Positions 9,352 to 18,094 of a DNA stretch of 64,000 nucleotides are shown here, piece by piece. Below the pieces are notes generated by a model. The model saw nothing but the letters and a program-made list of their open reading frames with translations. It did not search any database and was not told where the DNA came from. Position numbers and translations under genes: made by a program. Location of the stretch: NCBI GenBank assembly GCA_019359395.1, contig JAHHHK010000005.1, positions 186,001 through 250,000 of the forward strand, in the 5' to 3' direction. The first letter of the stretch is position 1. Every line of letters begins with the position of its first letter. Origin of the DNA: Komarekiella atlantica HA4396-MV6 (GTDB taxonomy: Bacteria > Cyanobacteriota > Cyanobacteriia > Cyanobacteriales > Nostocaceae).

Positions 9352-9614
9352 TTTTAGTACCTACATAATATATTTTTGGTTTTATTTCCGTTGATAACGA
9401 TTTTTAAGTTAAATGAATTACTCACAACCGTTAACATTTAATTTCAGTTAATTGTTGAAAACTACTATAAAAAGTAATTTATTACACCTGGCGCAATGGT
9501 TGCAGCAGTAATAATACGCAATAACTTGTTTTTAATGCTTTTAACGATCTATGTACTATTCTGTGATATGCAAACTACTACAATGAAAGTCAGACAAACC
9601 TTCGGTTAAAGCCT

Positions 9615-10373
9615 ATGACTTCTCTATCGGCATTAACTTTACCTGACCACACCCAATTACCAGACTCAGATGGTAAATTTGTGAAGAACCTTCAGGAGCA
9701 TCCGCAAAGTATCTTAATTACAGATTCGATTAAACCAGTTTTAGAACAACGCCATCCTGACGGTCAATATTGCATTGGACAAGACTCTGGTATCTACTGG
9801 CGATTGACAGATCCTCCAGAGAAGGGTGCTGAAGCACCGGATTGGTTTTATGTACCTAATGTACCGCCAACTCTTGATGGTAAAATGCGGCGTTCTTATG
9901 TGTTGTGGAAGGAGTATGTTGCACCCTTGATTGTGCTGGAATTTGTATCTGGAGATGGTTCGGAAGAACGAGATAAAACACCGTCATCTCAAGGAGAAGC
10001 TGGGAATGTTGGTAAATTTTGGGTTTATGAGCAGGCAATTCGAGTGCCTTATTATGGAATTTATGAAGTAGCAAAAGCGCAAGTTCAGGTATATCATCTA
10101 ATCGATAATACCTATCAACTAATGAAACCCAATGAACGGGGACATTACCCAATTGCTCCTTTAGGGGTAGAGTTGGGAATTTGGCAGGGTTTGTATCAGA
10201 ATGCAGAGTTACCTTGGTTGCGCTGGTGGGATGTACAAGGAAATTTACTGCTAACAGGTGAAGAACGCGCTGAAGTTGAACGACAAAAGCGAGAGAGAAT
10301 TGTAGAGAAATTGCGATCGCTCTCTGTTGAACAACTCAATGCTTTAGGAATTAATCCAGAAATGTTGGATTAG
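9615..10373 (+). CDS. Uma2-family endonuclease-like protein
   Basis: A 252-residue Uma2/DUF820 protein. The nuclease-fold core is seen in APDWFYVPNVPP (Asp strand), PLIVLEFVSGDGSEERD (LEFVSxD motif), GKFWVYEQAI and PYYGIYEV. The C-terminal region ends in an ERAEVERQKRERIVEKLRSLSVEQLNALG-like helix (about 215-250), typical of the cyanobacterial subgroup. It is convergent with the next Uma2 gene, and the two stop codons share the tetramer TTAG, so the ends overlap by 4 bases. Function is not established for the family beyond a predicted nuclease fold. Confidence 0.85.
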   Translation: MTSLSALTLPDHTQLPDSDGKFVKNLQEHPQSILITDSIKPVLEQRHPDGQYCIGQDSGIYWRLTDPPEKGAEAPDWFYVPNVPPTLDGKMRRSYVLWKEYVAPLIVLEFVSGDGSEERDKTPSSQGEAGNVGKFWVYEQAIRVPYYGIYEVAKAQVQVYHLIDNTYQLMKPNERGHYPIAPLGVELGIWQGLYQNAELPWLRWWDVQGNLLLTGEERAEVERQKRERIVEKLRSLSVEQLNALGINPEMLD

Positions 10374-10972
10374 GAAATATTATCTTCTACTAATAATACA
10401 TCTTCATATATTTCAGCGTAGGCGCAGCCCGCCGTAGGCATCGCACACCGAAAATTAACGCTAGCTAAATGCACTTCTTGTTCTTTTTCATAAGGGTAAA
10501 GTACCCAATGGCCTTCCTCATTGCGACGGAAGCATTCCATACTCATTCGGTCTGGTGAAATTATTACATACTCTTGTAGCGATTCTAAGTGTCGATAACT
10601 AGCGAATTTCTTGCCCCTGTCATAGCCTTCAGTTGACTCAGAAAGCACTTCGATAATTAAGCAAGGATGAGACTTAAAAAATTCAGATTCTCTATCTCGT
10701 GCATCACAAGTCACCATTACATCGGGATAAAAATAGCGATTTATCACATCAATTTGTGCTTTAATATCTAACATGTAGACACGGCAACCACTACCACGGA
10801 GATGATTTCGTAACAGCATAGCTACATTCATGCTAACTGTGACATGAGCATCACTTGCCCCTACCATTGCGTAGATTTGTCCATCAATATACTCGTGTTT
10901 TATTTCACTTACTTTCTCGCCTTCTAGATATTCTTCTGGGGAGATATAGTACTCATTTTGGCTAATGACCAT
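10370..10972 (-). CDS. Uma2-family endonuclease-like protein with repeat-encoded C-terminus
   Basis: A 200-residue Uma2 protein with the canonical order YISPEEYLEGEK, IKHEYIDGQIYAMVGAS, FYPDVMVTC (Asp), HPCLIIEVLSEST (E-x motif), YDRGKKFASYRHL and LQEYVIISPD. The core ends at about residue 170. The following residues CAMPTAGCAYAE are encoded by a copy of the dispersed GTAGCCCGCC-type repeat (10416-10444) read in frame, so the natural C-terminus has been altered. It is convergent with 9615-10373, and the stop codons overlap. ATG start at 10972. Confidence 0.85.
   Translation of the reverse strand: MVISQNEYYISPEEYLEGEKVSEIKHEYIDGQIYAMVGASDAHVTVSMNVAMLLRNHLRGSGCRVYMLDIKAQIDVINRYFYPDVMVTCDARDRESEFFKSHPCLIIEVLSESTEGYDRGKKFASYRHLESLQEYVIISPDRMSMECFRRNEEGHWVLYPYEKEQEVHLASVNFRCAMPTAGCAYAEIYEDVLLVEDNIS
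10416..10444. repeat. Dispersed repeat inserted in frame in a Uma2 gene
   Basis: A 29-base element beginning GCGTAGGCGCAGCCCGCC and ending GTAGGCATCGC. It matches the intergenic copy near 1624-1646 and the variant at 61999-62027. Here it is translated on the minus strand as AMPTAGCAYA-type residues near the protein end. Confidence 0.75.
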
Positions 10973-11020
10973 TTTAGCACCTCAGTAGTTTTATCAAATA
11001 TTTTAACTCATACAATAAAT

Positions 11021-12616
11021 TTAATGAGCGACAGTGCCACCATTTGCCTTCACCTTTTTGAAAAATAAAATGGCAATACCACTGAGCAATAAAGCAATGC
11101 CAATAAAGTAGAAACAATCATTAAAAGCCATTACAAAAGCTTCACGACGTACAATATTAGATATAGATGCGATCGCCTGGTTTTGCGCTGTACTCAAATC
11201 TGCTCCTCGACTAACAAAATACTGTGTCATTTGGTCAATTCGCTGTTGAGTTTCTGGGTTAAACAGAGACACTGCTTCACCTAATCTATTTGAGTGAAAT
11301 TGCTCTCTATTAGTTAATAAAGTTGCTAAAGATGCAATCCCTATAGAACCACCCATATTCCGCATCATATTAAATAAACCACTCGCTGAACCTGCTTCTT
11401 GTGGTTTCAAACCAGCAGTAGCAATAGAGGTAAGCGGTACCATAATTAGCGGTTGTCCCATTGCTCGTACTAGTTGCGACCACCGTAATTGATCTAATCC
11501 AGTTTGATAAGTCATTCCCGCGTTCATAAATGCACTAATAGCAAACAAAGCAACTCCCACAGCTACCATTAAGCGCATATCAATGCGTTGCATTACTTTG
11601 GGTAGGAAGGGAATAATAAATAATTGGGGAATACCAGCCCAAATTAATACTTCTCCAATTTGTAATGCATTGTAACCTTGAATTTGGGCGAGATACAACG
11701 GCAAGATATAAATTGAACCATATAAACCCACCCCCAAAGATACGTTAACAATACTAGCTAAACCAAAGTTGCGATAACGCAAAAGGCGCAGATTGATAAA
11801 TGGTTGCTTACGAGTTAATTCGATAAAGAAAAATAACGCTATAAATATTGCTGCTATTATACTTAAACGCACAATTACTGCTGAACTAAACCAATCTTTG
11901 CGACTGCCTTCTTCTAAAACAATTTGCAAGGAACCTAACCCAATCGCCATTGAAATAATTCCCCACCAGTCACCTTGCTTTAATAAATTAATTTGGAGTT
12001 TATCTTGCTTAATTCCATACCAAACTCCAGCTAGCATCAATGCTCCTGGAACTACATTTATATAAAAGCTATACTGCCAACTGAAGTTTTCTGTTAACCA
12101 TCCTCCTAGTGTGGGGCCAATTGACGGTGCAAAAACTGCCGTAACAGCAAACGCAGCTAGCCCTATTGCTTGCTTAGATGAGGGTAAAGTGGTTAGCACA
12201 ACCGTCATAGCTGTGGGAATTAGTACTCCTCCTGCAAAGCCTTGCAAAGCACGGAAGACAATCATAGAATTAAGATTCCACGCCCAAGCGCAGCATACAG
12301 AAAAAAAGATAAATAGTGCAGTATTAACTAACAGATAACGTCGTAATGAAAACACTCGCGATAACCATCCTGTTAGGGGAATTACTACAATTTCTGCTAC
12401 TAAATAAGCGGTAGAAATCCAAGAACCTTCTTCTAAAGTTGCTCCTAAACTCGCTTGAATATCTTGCAGCGAAGCATTGGTAATTTGAATATCTAAAATA
12501 GCCATGAATGCGCCAAGCATACTCGCTAATAAACCAATCCAGGTTTTCAGCGGTACACGATCTGGCGGTATAGCAGGATTTTGTCCTTGCTGACGAATTG
12601 CACCTGCGTTAGCCAT
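11021..12616 (-). CDS. EmrB/QacA-type (DHA2, 14-TM) drug:H+ antiporter
   Basis: A 531-residue major facilitator of the 14-helix DHA2 family. It pumps lipophilic toxins out of the cell using the proton gradient, usually with an HlyD/EmrA adaptor. Diagnostic pieces are the helix-1 region MLGAFMAILDIQITNASL, the antiporter loop (STAYLVAEIVVIPLTGWL) and the helix 4-5 region with GGVLIPTAMTVV and FAVTAVFAPSIGPTLGGWL. The ATG follows GGAG by about 8 bases. The HlyD-type gene lies upstream on the same strand, separated by a 343-base stretch with a decayed MFS gene. The substrate cannot be told from sequence. Confidence 0.93.
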   Translation of the reverse strand: MANAGAIRQQGQNPAIPPDRVPLKTWIGLLASMLGAFMAILDIQITNASLQDIQASLGATLEEGSWISTAYLVAEIVVIPLTGWLSRVFSLRRYLLVNTALFIFFSVCCAWAWNLNSMIVFRALQGFAGGVLIPTAMTVVLTTLPSSKQAIGLAAFAVTAVFAPSIGPTLGGWLTENFSWQYSFYINVVPGALMLAGVWYGIKQDKLQINLLKQGDWWGIISMAIGLGSLQIVLEEGSRKDWFSSAVIVRLSIIAAIFIALFFFIELTRKQPFINLRLLRYRNFGLASIVNVSLGVGLYGSIYILPLYLAQIQGYNALQIGEVLIWAGIPQLFIIPFLPKVMQRIDMRLMVAVGVALFAISAFMNAGMTYQTGLDQLRWSQLVRAMGQPLIMVPLTSIATAGLKPQEAGSASGLFNMMRNMGGSIGIASLATLLTNREQFHSNRLGEAVSLFNPETQQRIDQMTQYFVSRGADLSTAQNQAIASISNIVRREAFVMAFNDCFYFIGIALLLSGIAILFFKKVKANGGTVAH

Positions 12617-12674
12617 AGTATTGCTCCAGTTTCAAAGTGAAGGAGAAAAAAAGGTAATTAAACCTTAAGCAATA

Positions 12675-12930
12675 TTAGAAAATTATCAAGGAAAAGCTAA
12701 TCAAACCGAAACCTAAAATTGTTGGAGCGATCGCAATCAATCTACCAATTCCCAAAATCGTTTGCCGTGTAGCTAAGTAAATACCACCTGACAAGGCTCC
12801 AACTCCAGGCACCGCCATTAAGAACCCCAAGGTTTCTACACCGCCTTTTAAAATATCTTCAGCAAAAATTGGTACTAGAATAGCGTTTTGCAGCCCCGTA
12901 AAGCTAACTAAATCACAGGTGGGAAAGAGA
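12675..12930 (-). pseudogene. C-terminal remnant of a different MFS transporter
   Basis: Between the HlyD-type and EmrB-type genes the minus strand carries an open stretch with the residues LVSFTGLQNAILVPIFAEDI, then LGFLMAVPGVGALSGGIYLA, ending ISFSLIIF and TAA at 12675-12677. This matches the C-terminal half pattern of 12-helix MFS exporters of the DHA3/EntS-like type (PVFA..IL.GG..TLGFLM...GVGAL.G..YLA.R). No start codon or N-terminal half is present. I infer a degraded transporter gene left inside the efflux operon; the left boundary of homology is approximate. Confidence 0.75.
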
Positions 12931-12959
12931 TTTCCATATATTTTGAAGGCAATTTGGTA

Positions 12960-14432
12960 TTACTTAACCTCTACAGCAACTTCCGCAGACATCCCAGGAG
13001 TAATCCGCGATTCGTAGCCTTGAATGCTCTTTTGGTCGAAAACTACTTTTACAGGGATGCGTTGTACGATTTTGGTAAAGTTCCCCGTAGCGTTATCAGG
13101 TGGTAATAAGGCAAACTGAGCGCCGGAAGCTGGCGAAATACTATCAACATGTCCAATGAAGGTGTGATGTGGGAAAGCATCCAGTTTAATTTCTACTTCT
13201 TGTCCTGGCTGCATCTTTTCTAGTTGGGTTTCTTTAAAGTTTGCAATTACCCAATACTCGTTATCAACGATCGCCATTAACGGTGTTCCCACTTGTAGAC
13301 GATTACCAACTTCCACGTTTTTCCTGCCCACCCGTCCGGCACTAGGGGCAGTAATGTTAGTGTAGGATAATTGCAACTGTGCATCTTTAAGAGATGCTTC
13401 TGATTGCGCGATCGCTGCTTTTGCTGCTTCGTACTGACTACGTTTTACTGTTGTATCTTGTCCGCCAGCGGTAGCCTGTTGCAATCCTCCCTTAGATGCT
13501 GCCAATTTCGCTTGGGCATTAGTTACATTTTCTTGTGCTTGTGCTAGTTGAGACTGCGCTTTCGCTACGCCAACTCTTGCAGAGGCTAATCTGGCTTGTG
13601 CTTGTTCTACTCCCTGAACAGCAGCGCTTTTTTGGGCTACGGCTACATCATAGGCTGCCCTAGCTGTGTCCAACTGCTGGCGGGGAATTGCACCTTCTTT
13701 AAACAAGCTGTTGTAACGGTTATAGTCAGCTTGCGCTTTTTCTAAATTGGCATTTGCCTGGGCTACTTGCGCTTGTGCAGCGGAAATCCCAGCTTGGGCT
13801 AACTTGACTTCAGCTTGTGCTGCTGGTATCCCTGCTTGCGCTTCCTGTACTGCTGCTTGTGCTGTGGAAATTGCTGCGACAGCACTGCTAACATCTCCCT
13901 GCGCCTGAGCTGTCTTACCAGTGGTTGTTTGTGCGGTTAAGGCAATATTGGCTTCTGCGGCTTGGGCTTGACGACGAGCATTTTGTAACGCGGCCTCTGC
14001 TTGCTGCACCTTGCTTTGATAGTCTTGTGGATCAAGTTTTACTAATAATTGTCCTGGTTGTACCAGTTGGTTATCATTCACCAGCACTTGAGTGACGGTT
14101 CCCGGAATCTTACTACTAACTTGGTGAATGTGCCCCGCAACAGTGGCGTTTTCTGTTTCCTGGTGGGTAGAGGCATACTGCCAGTAGTGATAACCAAAAG
14201 TACCTGCGGCGATCGCACCCACTCCTAATCCTGCCAAAATCAAAGCAATGGGTTTTTTACCTTTTGGTTTAACCTCTTTCTCTACCTCTGGCTGGGGATT
14301 TACCTCAGTTGCAGGAGTTTCAGGAATTACAACGGTTGTTTGTGCGCTTAAAGTCTTTGAATCAGTAATCATTTCTTTTTCTAGAATTGCGGCTTTGTGT
14401 TTGTTACGTCCGTTGGAAGTAGTAGCGCCCAT
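12960..14432 (-). CDS. HlyD/EmrA-type membrane fusion protein
   Basis: A 490-residue periplasmic adaptor subunit linking an inner-membrane exporter to the outer membrane. A cytoplasmic Pro/Lys-rich N-terminus is followed by one membrane helix (IALILAGLGVGAIAAGTFGYHYW, about 66-88). Next come the first half of the lipoyl motif (VSSKIPGTVTQVLVNDNQLV), a long Ala/Gln-rich coiled-coil hairpin (about 140-345), the second lipoyl half (TNITAPSAGRVGRKNVEVG) and a beta-barrel domain (PGQEVEIKLDAFP). The coiled coil is long for EmrA. It lies in the marR-hlyD-emrB operon order. The start at ATG 14432 is weakly supported; an ATG 20 codons in is possible. Confidence 0.92.
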   Translation of the reverse strand: MGATTSNGRNKHKAAILEKEMITDSKTLSAQTTVVIPETPATEVNPQPEVEKEVKPKGKKPIALILAGLGVGAIAAGTFGYHYWQYASTHQETENATVAGHIHQVSSKIPGTVTQVLVNDNQLVQPGQLLVKLDPQDYQSKVQQAEAALQNARRQAQAAEANIALTAQTTTGKTAQAQGDVSSAVAAISTAQAAVQEAQAGIPAAQAEVKLAQAGISAAQAQVAQANANLEKAQADYNRYNSLFKEGAIPRQQLDTARAAYDVAVAQKSAAVQGVEQAQARLASARVGVAKAQSQLAQAQENVTNAQAKLAASKGGLQQATAGGQDTTVKRSQYEAAKAAIAQSEASLKDAQLQLSYTNITAPSAGRVGRKNVEVGNRLQVGTPLMAIVDNEYWVIANFKETQLEKMQPGQEVEIKLDAFPHHTFIGHVDSISPASGAQFALLPPDNATGNFTKIVQRIPVKVVFDQKSIQGYESRITPGMSAEVAVEVK

Positions 14433-14470
14433 GATTGTTAACTCGCTTACTAGATAATTTAATTGGTAGT

Positions 14471-14538
14471 CGTTTATTTAGAATACGTAACATTCAAATA
14501 AAAACCTTTTTGCAGCGTTTATTTAGCATACGTAATAT
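14471..14538. promoter_or_regulatory. Two direct copies of a candidate MarR operator upstream of the HlyD gene
   Basis: Two 23-base direct repeats start at 14471 and 14516, 45 bases apart. Both begin CGTTTATTTAG and continue (A/C)ATACGTAA(C/T)AT. The core TTA-N7-TAA is a pseudo-palindrome, as expected for a winged-helix dimer site. A third core copy lies just upstream of the MarR gene (15075-15090). The copies sit between marR and hlyD, where they could control the efflux genes. Confidence 0.6.
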
Positions 14539-14594
14539 CTTCTCAAAACAAATCTTAATAGCGCTTCCTCCGGTTGGGTGATTGTGGGATACCT

Positions 14595-15062
14595 TTAGGA
14601 GAGGTTAGCGATCGCCTGATTCAAGAGTTGCGAGAAGAGTTCACGATCAGCAAAGGAAATCCCTTGCATCGCTTGATCACGCAATTCTGTGGAGATTGGA
14701 GGCAAAACCTTTTCTAGTTCCTTACCTGCATCCGTTAGCCATATCCGCCAAATCCGGCGATCGTGAGAGTCCCGTTCTCGACGTACTAAGCTGCGTTCTT
14801 CCATGCGATCTAGTACGCCAGTTAAAGTCCCTCCCACTTGTTTGAGTTTGTCCCCAATGCTGGAAGTTGGTAAACCATCTTCTTGCCATAAACAGCACAA
14901 TATCAACCAGTGAAATGGAGTCAGTCCAAACGGTTCTAGCTTCTCAGTAAACTTGCGACTGAGCAATTGTGATAACAATTTGATTCTGTAGCCCATACTG
15001 TATGGTGCAAGAATTTGCTGCCACGACTCCACAGTTTGGGAATGATCGGATGTAAAAACCAT
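14595..15062 (-). CDS. MarR-family transcriptional regulator
   Basis: A 155-residue MarR-type winged-helix repressor. Visible parts are a dimerisation N-terminus, the helix LLSRKFTEKLEPFGLTPFHWLILCCL, the recognition-helix region TSSIGDKLKQVGGTLTGVLDRMEERSLVRR and the wing RERDSHDRRIWRIWLTDAG. It most likely represses itself and the downstream HlyD/EmrB genes and is released by a small aromatic ligand, as in the family. A candidate operator lies 13 bases upstream of its ATG, and two more lie between it and the HlyD gene. ATG start at 15062. Confidence 0.92.
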   Translation of the reverse strand: MVFTSDHSQTVESWQQILAPYSMGYRIKLLSQLLSRKFTEKLEPFGLTPFHWLILCCLWQEDGLPTSSIGDKLKQVGGTLTGVLDRMEERSLVRRERDSHDRRIWRIWLTDAGKELEKVLPPISTELRDQAMQGISFADRELFSQLLNQAIANLS

Positions 15063-15074
15063 TTTGAGAATTGC

Positions 15075-15090
15075 TTAGCGTGCGTAATAT
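15075..15090. promoter_or_regulatory. Candidate MarR autoregulatory operator
   Basis: TTAGCGTGCGTAATAT lies 12 bases ahead of the marR start codon. It matches the cores TTAGAATACGTAACAT and TTAGCATACGTAATAT in front of the HlyD-type gene at 13 of 16 or more positions. A site this close to the start would block transcription or early elongation of marR, which suggests autorepression. Confidence 0.6.
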
Positions 15091-15209
15091 TATGATAACT
15101 AGATTAATCGGTTATGGCAATAGCTACTGAATAAGCGCAAAGCTAGATTGACTTGTAACGACGCACCAAGAGCAGGTGCATCGTCACAGTCCCTCAAACT
15201 CTCCTTAAA

Positions 15210-15773
15210 TTAAGCCTTGGCCTTCTCCCTCTTCTGCTTTTTAGACAGTTCGCGTTTGAAGTAGCTACCAAATCCGATTGCTGTACTTACACCAAGTATG
15301 GTGAGAGGTTCGGGGACAGCTTGAGCCGTTAAAGAGCCACTGGCGAAAGCCCTAAAAGGACTGCAATTGTAACACTCTGAGGCAAAAATGGAGGCTGGAT
15401 TAAAAGGAATCGTTCCACCGGCATTGGTTAGGTTAGAAATAGGCTCAAACCGGATTTGACGAAGACTGTCATCGTTAAGCCCAAAAAGGTATACATTATC
15501 AAAAATATTAGTTTCGGAATTATTTGGTGTATAAGTTAGAGGTGGAAAAGTGGACTCATTTCCTCCACTTACGCTGATATTCCAGTTGGACAAAATATTA
15601 GTATTAGCATCATAGTTAAATGAGCCTAATGCCTGTCCACCATCGTTAAAAATAACATTATTAAGAGTCCAAGTTAAGGTAACTGCCGATGCCGATTTTA
15701 TATTTATCCCGATTACCGAGCCTAACGCAACAGTAGCTCCAGTAACAAACGCTAATTTAGTCCGGTTTTTCAT
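15210..15773 (-). CDS. PEP-CTERM sorting-signal protein
   Basis: A 187-residue exported protein. The N-terminal signal (LAFVTGATVALGSVIGINIKS, cleavage near ASA) is followed by a beta-rich, Asn/Ser-rich body of unknown function. The C-terminus is a classical PEP-CTERM tail: AVPEPLTILGVSTAIGFGSYFKR, i.e. the PEP motif, a hydrophobic helix and a basic end. Such tails are recognised by exosortase-type sorting. The body has a paired cysteine motif (ECYNCSP) that may form a disulfide. It is flanked by long intergenic regions and appears monocistronic. ATG start at 15773. Confidence 0.88.
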   Translation of the reverse strand: MKNRTKLAFVTGATVALGSVIGINIKSASAVTLTWTLNNVIFNDGGQALGSFNYDANTNILSNWNISVSGGNESTFPPLTYTPNNSETNIFDNVYLFGLNDDSLRQIRFEPISNLTNAGGTIPFNPASIFASECYNCSPFRAFASGSLTAQAVPEPLTILGVSTAIGFGSYFKRELSKKQKREKAKA

Positions 15774-16138
15774 TAGTATTTACAAACATTTTTAGCAGGT
15801 TTAAGTGTAGTTATATATATAAGTCATTTACGATAAATTATCGAAACTGACTCACGTAATTGCTACATGTCCGGTCATTATCCATCTGTTTTTCTGACAA
15901 AGCAACTTAATTGTTAAAATTTTTATTATAGAAAATCCGAAGACTGCGTATTTTATATCAGTTTGAAAATAGATAGACCACTATCAATACGTTGCATTGC
16001 AACATCTCGCAATCGTTAATTGAATCAGTGTTATTTATTTATGTTTTTTGAGATTTAAGCTTTCAGAAAAATTTTTATGAAGTTCGGAAATCAAGATAAT
16101 GACACACTTAAAATATGCTGAAGCCTAGTTTTGGTGGA
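15774..16138. other. AT-rich intergenic region
   Basis: About 365 bases between two minus-strand genes, containing the promoter area of the PEP-CTERM gene. A partial copy of the GTTGCATTGCAAC palindrome lies at 15993-16005. This is the centre of the larger palindrome at 22919-22947. Nothing else recognisable was seen. Confidence 0.5.
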
Positions 16139-17821
16139 TTACTGGGGAAAGACTTGAATTAACTCGTAGTCTTTCACTGTACCAAGAACACGGTGAGGTG
16201 TAGATAATTCAGGGGGCTTTTTTGTATAAATCCAAGCATAGTTAAAAGCAGGCACTTGGGAAATGGTTTCTACTCGTTGACCGTGAATAGGAGTATAAAA
16301 GTTTAGCAGTACAGCGTTTTTCCCTCCTACTTGCACAAAATAGATGGGATGAGTTTGGAGAATTGAGGCGATCGCTCTTTGTTGTAAAAAAGTTCTAAAA
16401 ACAGGATTATAATCGCCTAGCAAACCCATATTACCAGCTACAGCCAAAGCCAACCAACAAGGAATTAACCAACTAGCTACCCAGTAACGAGCTGTGAGAA
16501 ACTTGTAACCAAAATGGTAACGACCAATCCACACCACAGGCATAATTAACCAAGCTAACCCCACAATTAAGCCGAGTGGTGAGTACTTGCGGATATCAGC
16601 ATTACCACTAGCTAAAGCGACTATACTCCCTAGTAAAAGTACAATACCTAACACACCACAGACATAACTAAGGTTACGGGGAAGATCCCCAGCTATCTTT
16701 GCAAAGGGAGTTAATAAATTTCTTCTCCCTTTTTTAACAAGGGATTGAGGGGAAATATTTCGGTATGTAAATCCTATTTGATAAATTCTACTCAACCAAT
16801 TTAAACCCACCGCCGCAAGCATCGCTATGAACGGATAAAGGCAAAGACTATAGTGAGGTAAACGAGTTGAGAACAGACTAAGTTCTGCAAATAGTACAAG
16901 CGGAAAACCTACCAATATAAGATGATAGCGAGGAAGGGGACGACGTAACGCCAACACTAAGCCTAAAAGACTTAAAAAAAACCAAGGAAATGATTTTAAA
17001 GGGACATTCCAGATATAGAAAAATGCTCCATTGTGGTTACGGTCATCGGAACCTAAATCTACAACAAACTTAAACAACTGCCCATAACTCAAATTTCCGT
17101 AACGCAGCCAGTTAAACCACAGCCAACCCAAGGTAGGAATTAAACCTACCATTAAACCTAAATACAAAATTGGGTTAGCAAGATGGCGATGACGGCGATT
17201 TTCCCAGATTAAATAAGGGAATAAAGCCATGATTGGCAACAAAATCATAAAGCTTCTGATTAAGAAGCCCAAACCCAAACTCAAGCCAGCAATAAAACTC
17301 CAAAAATAATAATATTTAGGATGCAATTCAGCTTTTAATAAAGACCAAATAGCTAAGAGTATCAATAAAATCATCGGTAAATCTGGCGTGCCTAAGCGAC
17401 AGTATTGTAACCAGAGAAACTCCACGCTCAAAATCGCACCAGCCAGCCAAGCTACTTTTTTACCCAGCAAAATTTTGCCGATTTCATATACAAGTAATAG
17501 GCTAAAAATGGCAGCTATCATAGTAGGAATTCGTCCACTGGCTTCGCTGATACCAAACAGCTTGTAGGAAGCAGCAATTAACCAATAGGGGCCAGGAGTT
17601 TTATGATGGGCATTGCCCCAAGGAGCTATCCAATCGCCAGAATCCAACATCTGACGTGCTCGCCAAGCGTATAGCCCTTCATCATGTGCCATAAGGCTAT
17701 TCTCCCCAGAGCTAAATAGCAATAAAGGGAGTATCCAAAGTAACAAACTAATATAGGGTAATACTGCTGCTAGGCGCATTTGCCGCCACATGGGCTGCAA
17801 TAACTGTAGTCTATACAACAT
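16139..17821 (-). CDS. ArnT/PMT-type glycosyltransferase family 39 membrane protein
   Basis: A 560-residue polytopic membrane protein, with about 11-12 hydrophobic segments by eye. The first luminal loop has MAHDEGLYAWRARQMLDSGDW, with the acidic DEG motif used for catalysis in the GT-C/ArnT family, followed by HHKTPGPYWL. These enzymes move a sugar from an undecaprenyl- or dolichyl-phosphate carrier to a lipid or protein outside the inner membrane. The acceptor cannot be named. A C-terminal soluble part (about 460-560) follows the membrane domain. ATG start at 17821; the gene stands alone, divergent from the following methyltransferase. Confidence 0.88.
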   Translation of the reverse strand: MLYRLQLLQPMWRQMRLAAVLPYISLLLWILPLLLFSSGENSLMAHDEGLYAWRARQMLDSGDWIAPWGNAHHKTPGPYWLIAASYKLFGISEASGRIPTMIAAIFSLLLVYEIGKILLGKKVAWLAGAILSVEFLWLQYCRLGTPDLPMILLILLAIWSLLKAELHPKYYYFWSFIAGLSLGLGFLIRSFMILLPIMALFPYLIWENRRHRHLANPILYLGLMVGLIPTLGWLWFNWLRYGNLSYGQLFKFVVDLGSDDRNHNGAFFYIWNVPLKSFPWFFLSLLGLVLALRRPLPRYHLILVGFPLVLFAELSLFSTRLPHYSLCLYPFIAMLAAVGLNWLSRIYQIGFTYRNISPQSLVKKGRRNLLTPFAKIAGDLPRNLSYVCGVLGIVLLLGSIVALASGNADIRKYSPLGLIVGLAWLIMPVVWIGRYHFGYKFLTARYWVASWLIPCWLALAVAGNMGLLGDYNPVFRTFLQQRAIASILQTHPIYFVQVGGKNAVLLNFYTPIHGQRVETISQVPAFNYAWIYTKKPPELSTPHRVLGTVKDYELIQVFPQ

Positions 17822-18094
17822 TGGATTAATCAGAATTGAATGCTGTTGCGTGGATTGCTGTTCGTGCTTCTCAGTTGTCTAAAATACTCTTTCGTTTAGA
17901 GTCAGGAGACAGGAAAACTATATATTTTGGCTACAGGCTTCTGGTTGTTGATGCTTTTGAGTTCGCATATTTTATTGATCAGAGAATCGTTATATATGTC
18001 TTGCTTTTATTAAAATATGTTACAGAGCACTTGTTCAAAAGAATACCTGAAATTGAAACATTTTTGGGAAAAAAGTTGTGCAAAACAGAGATTT

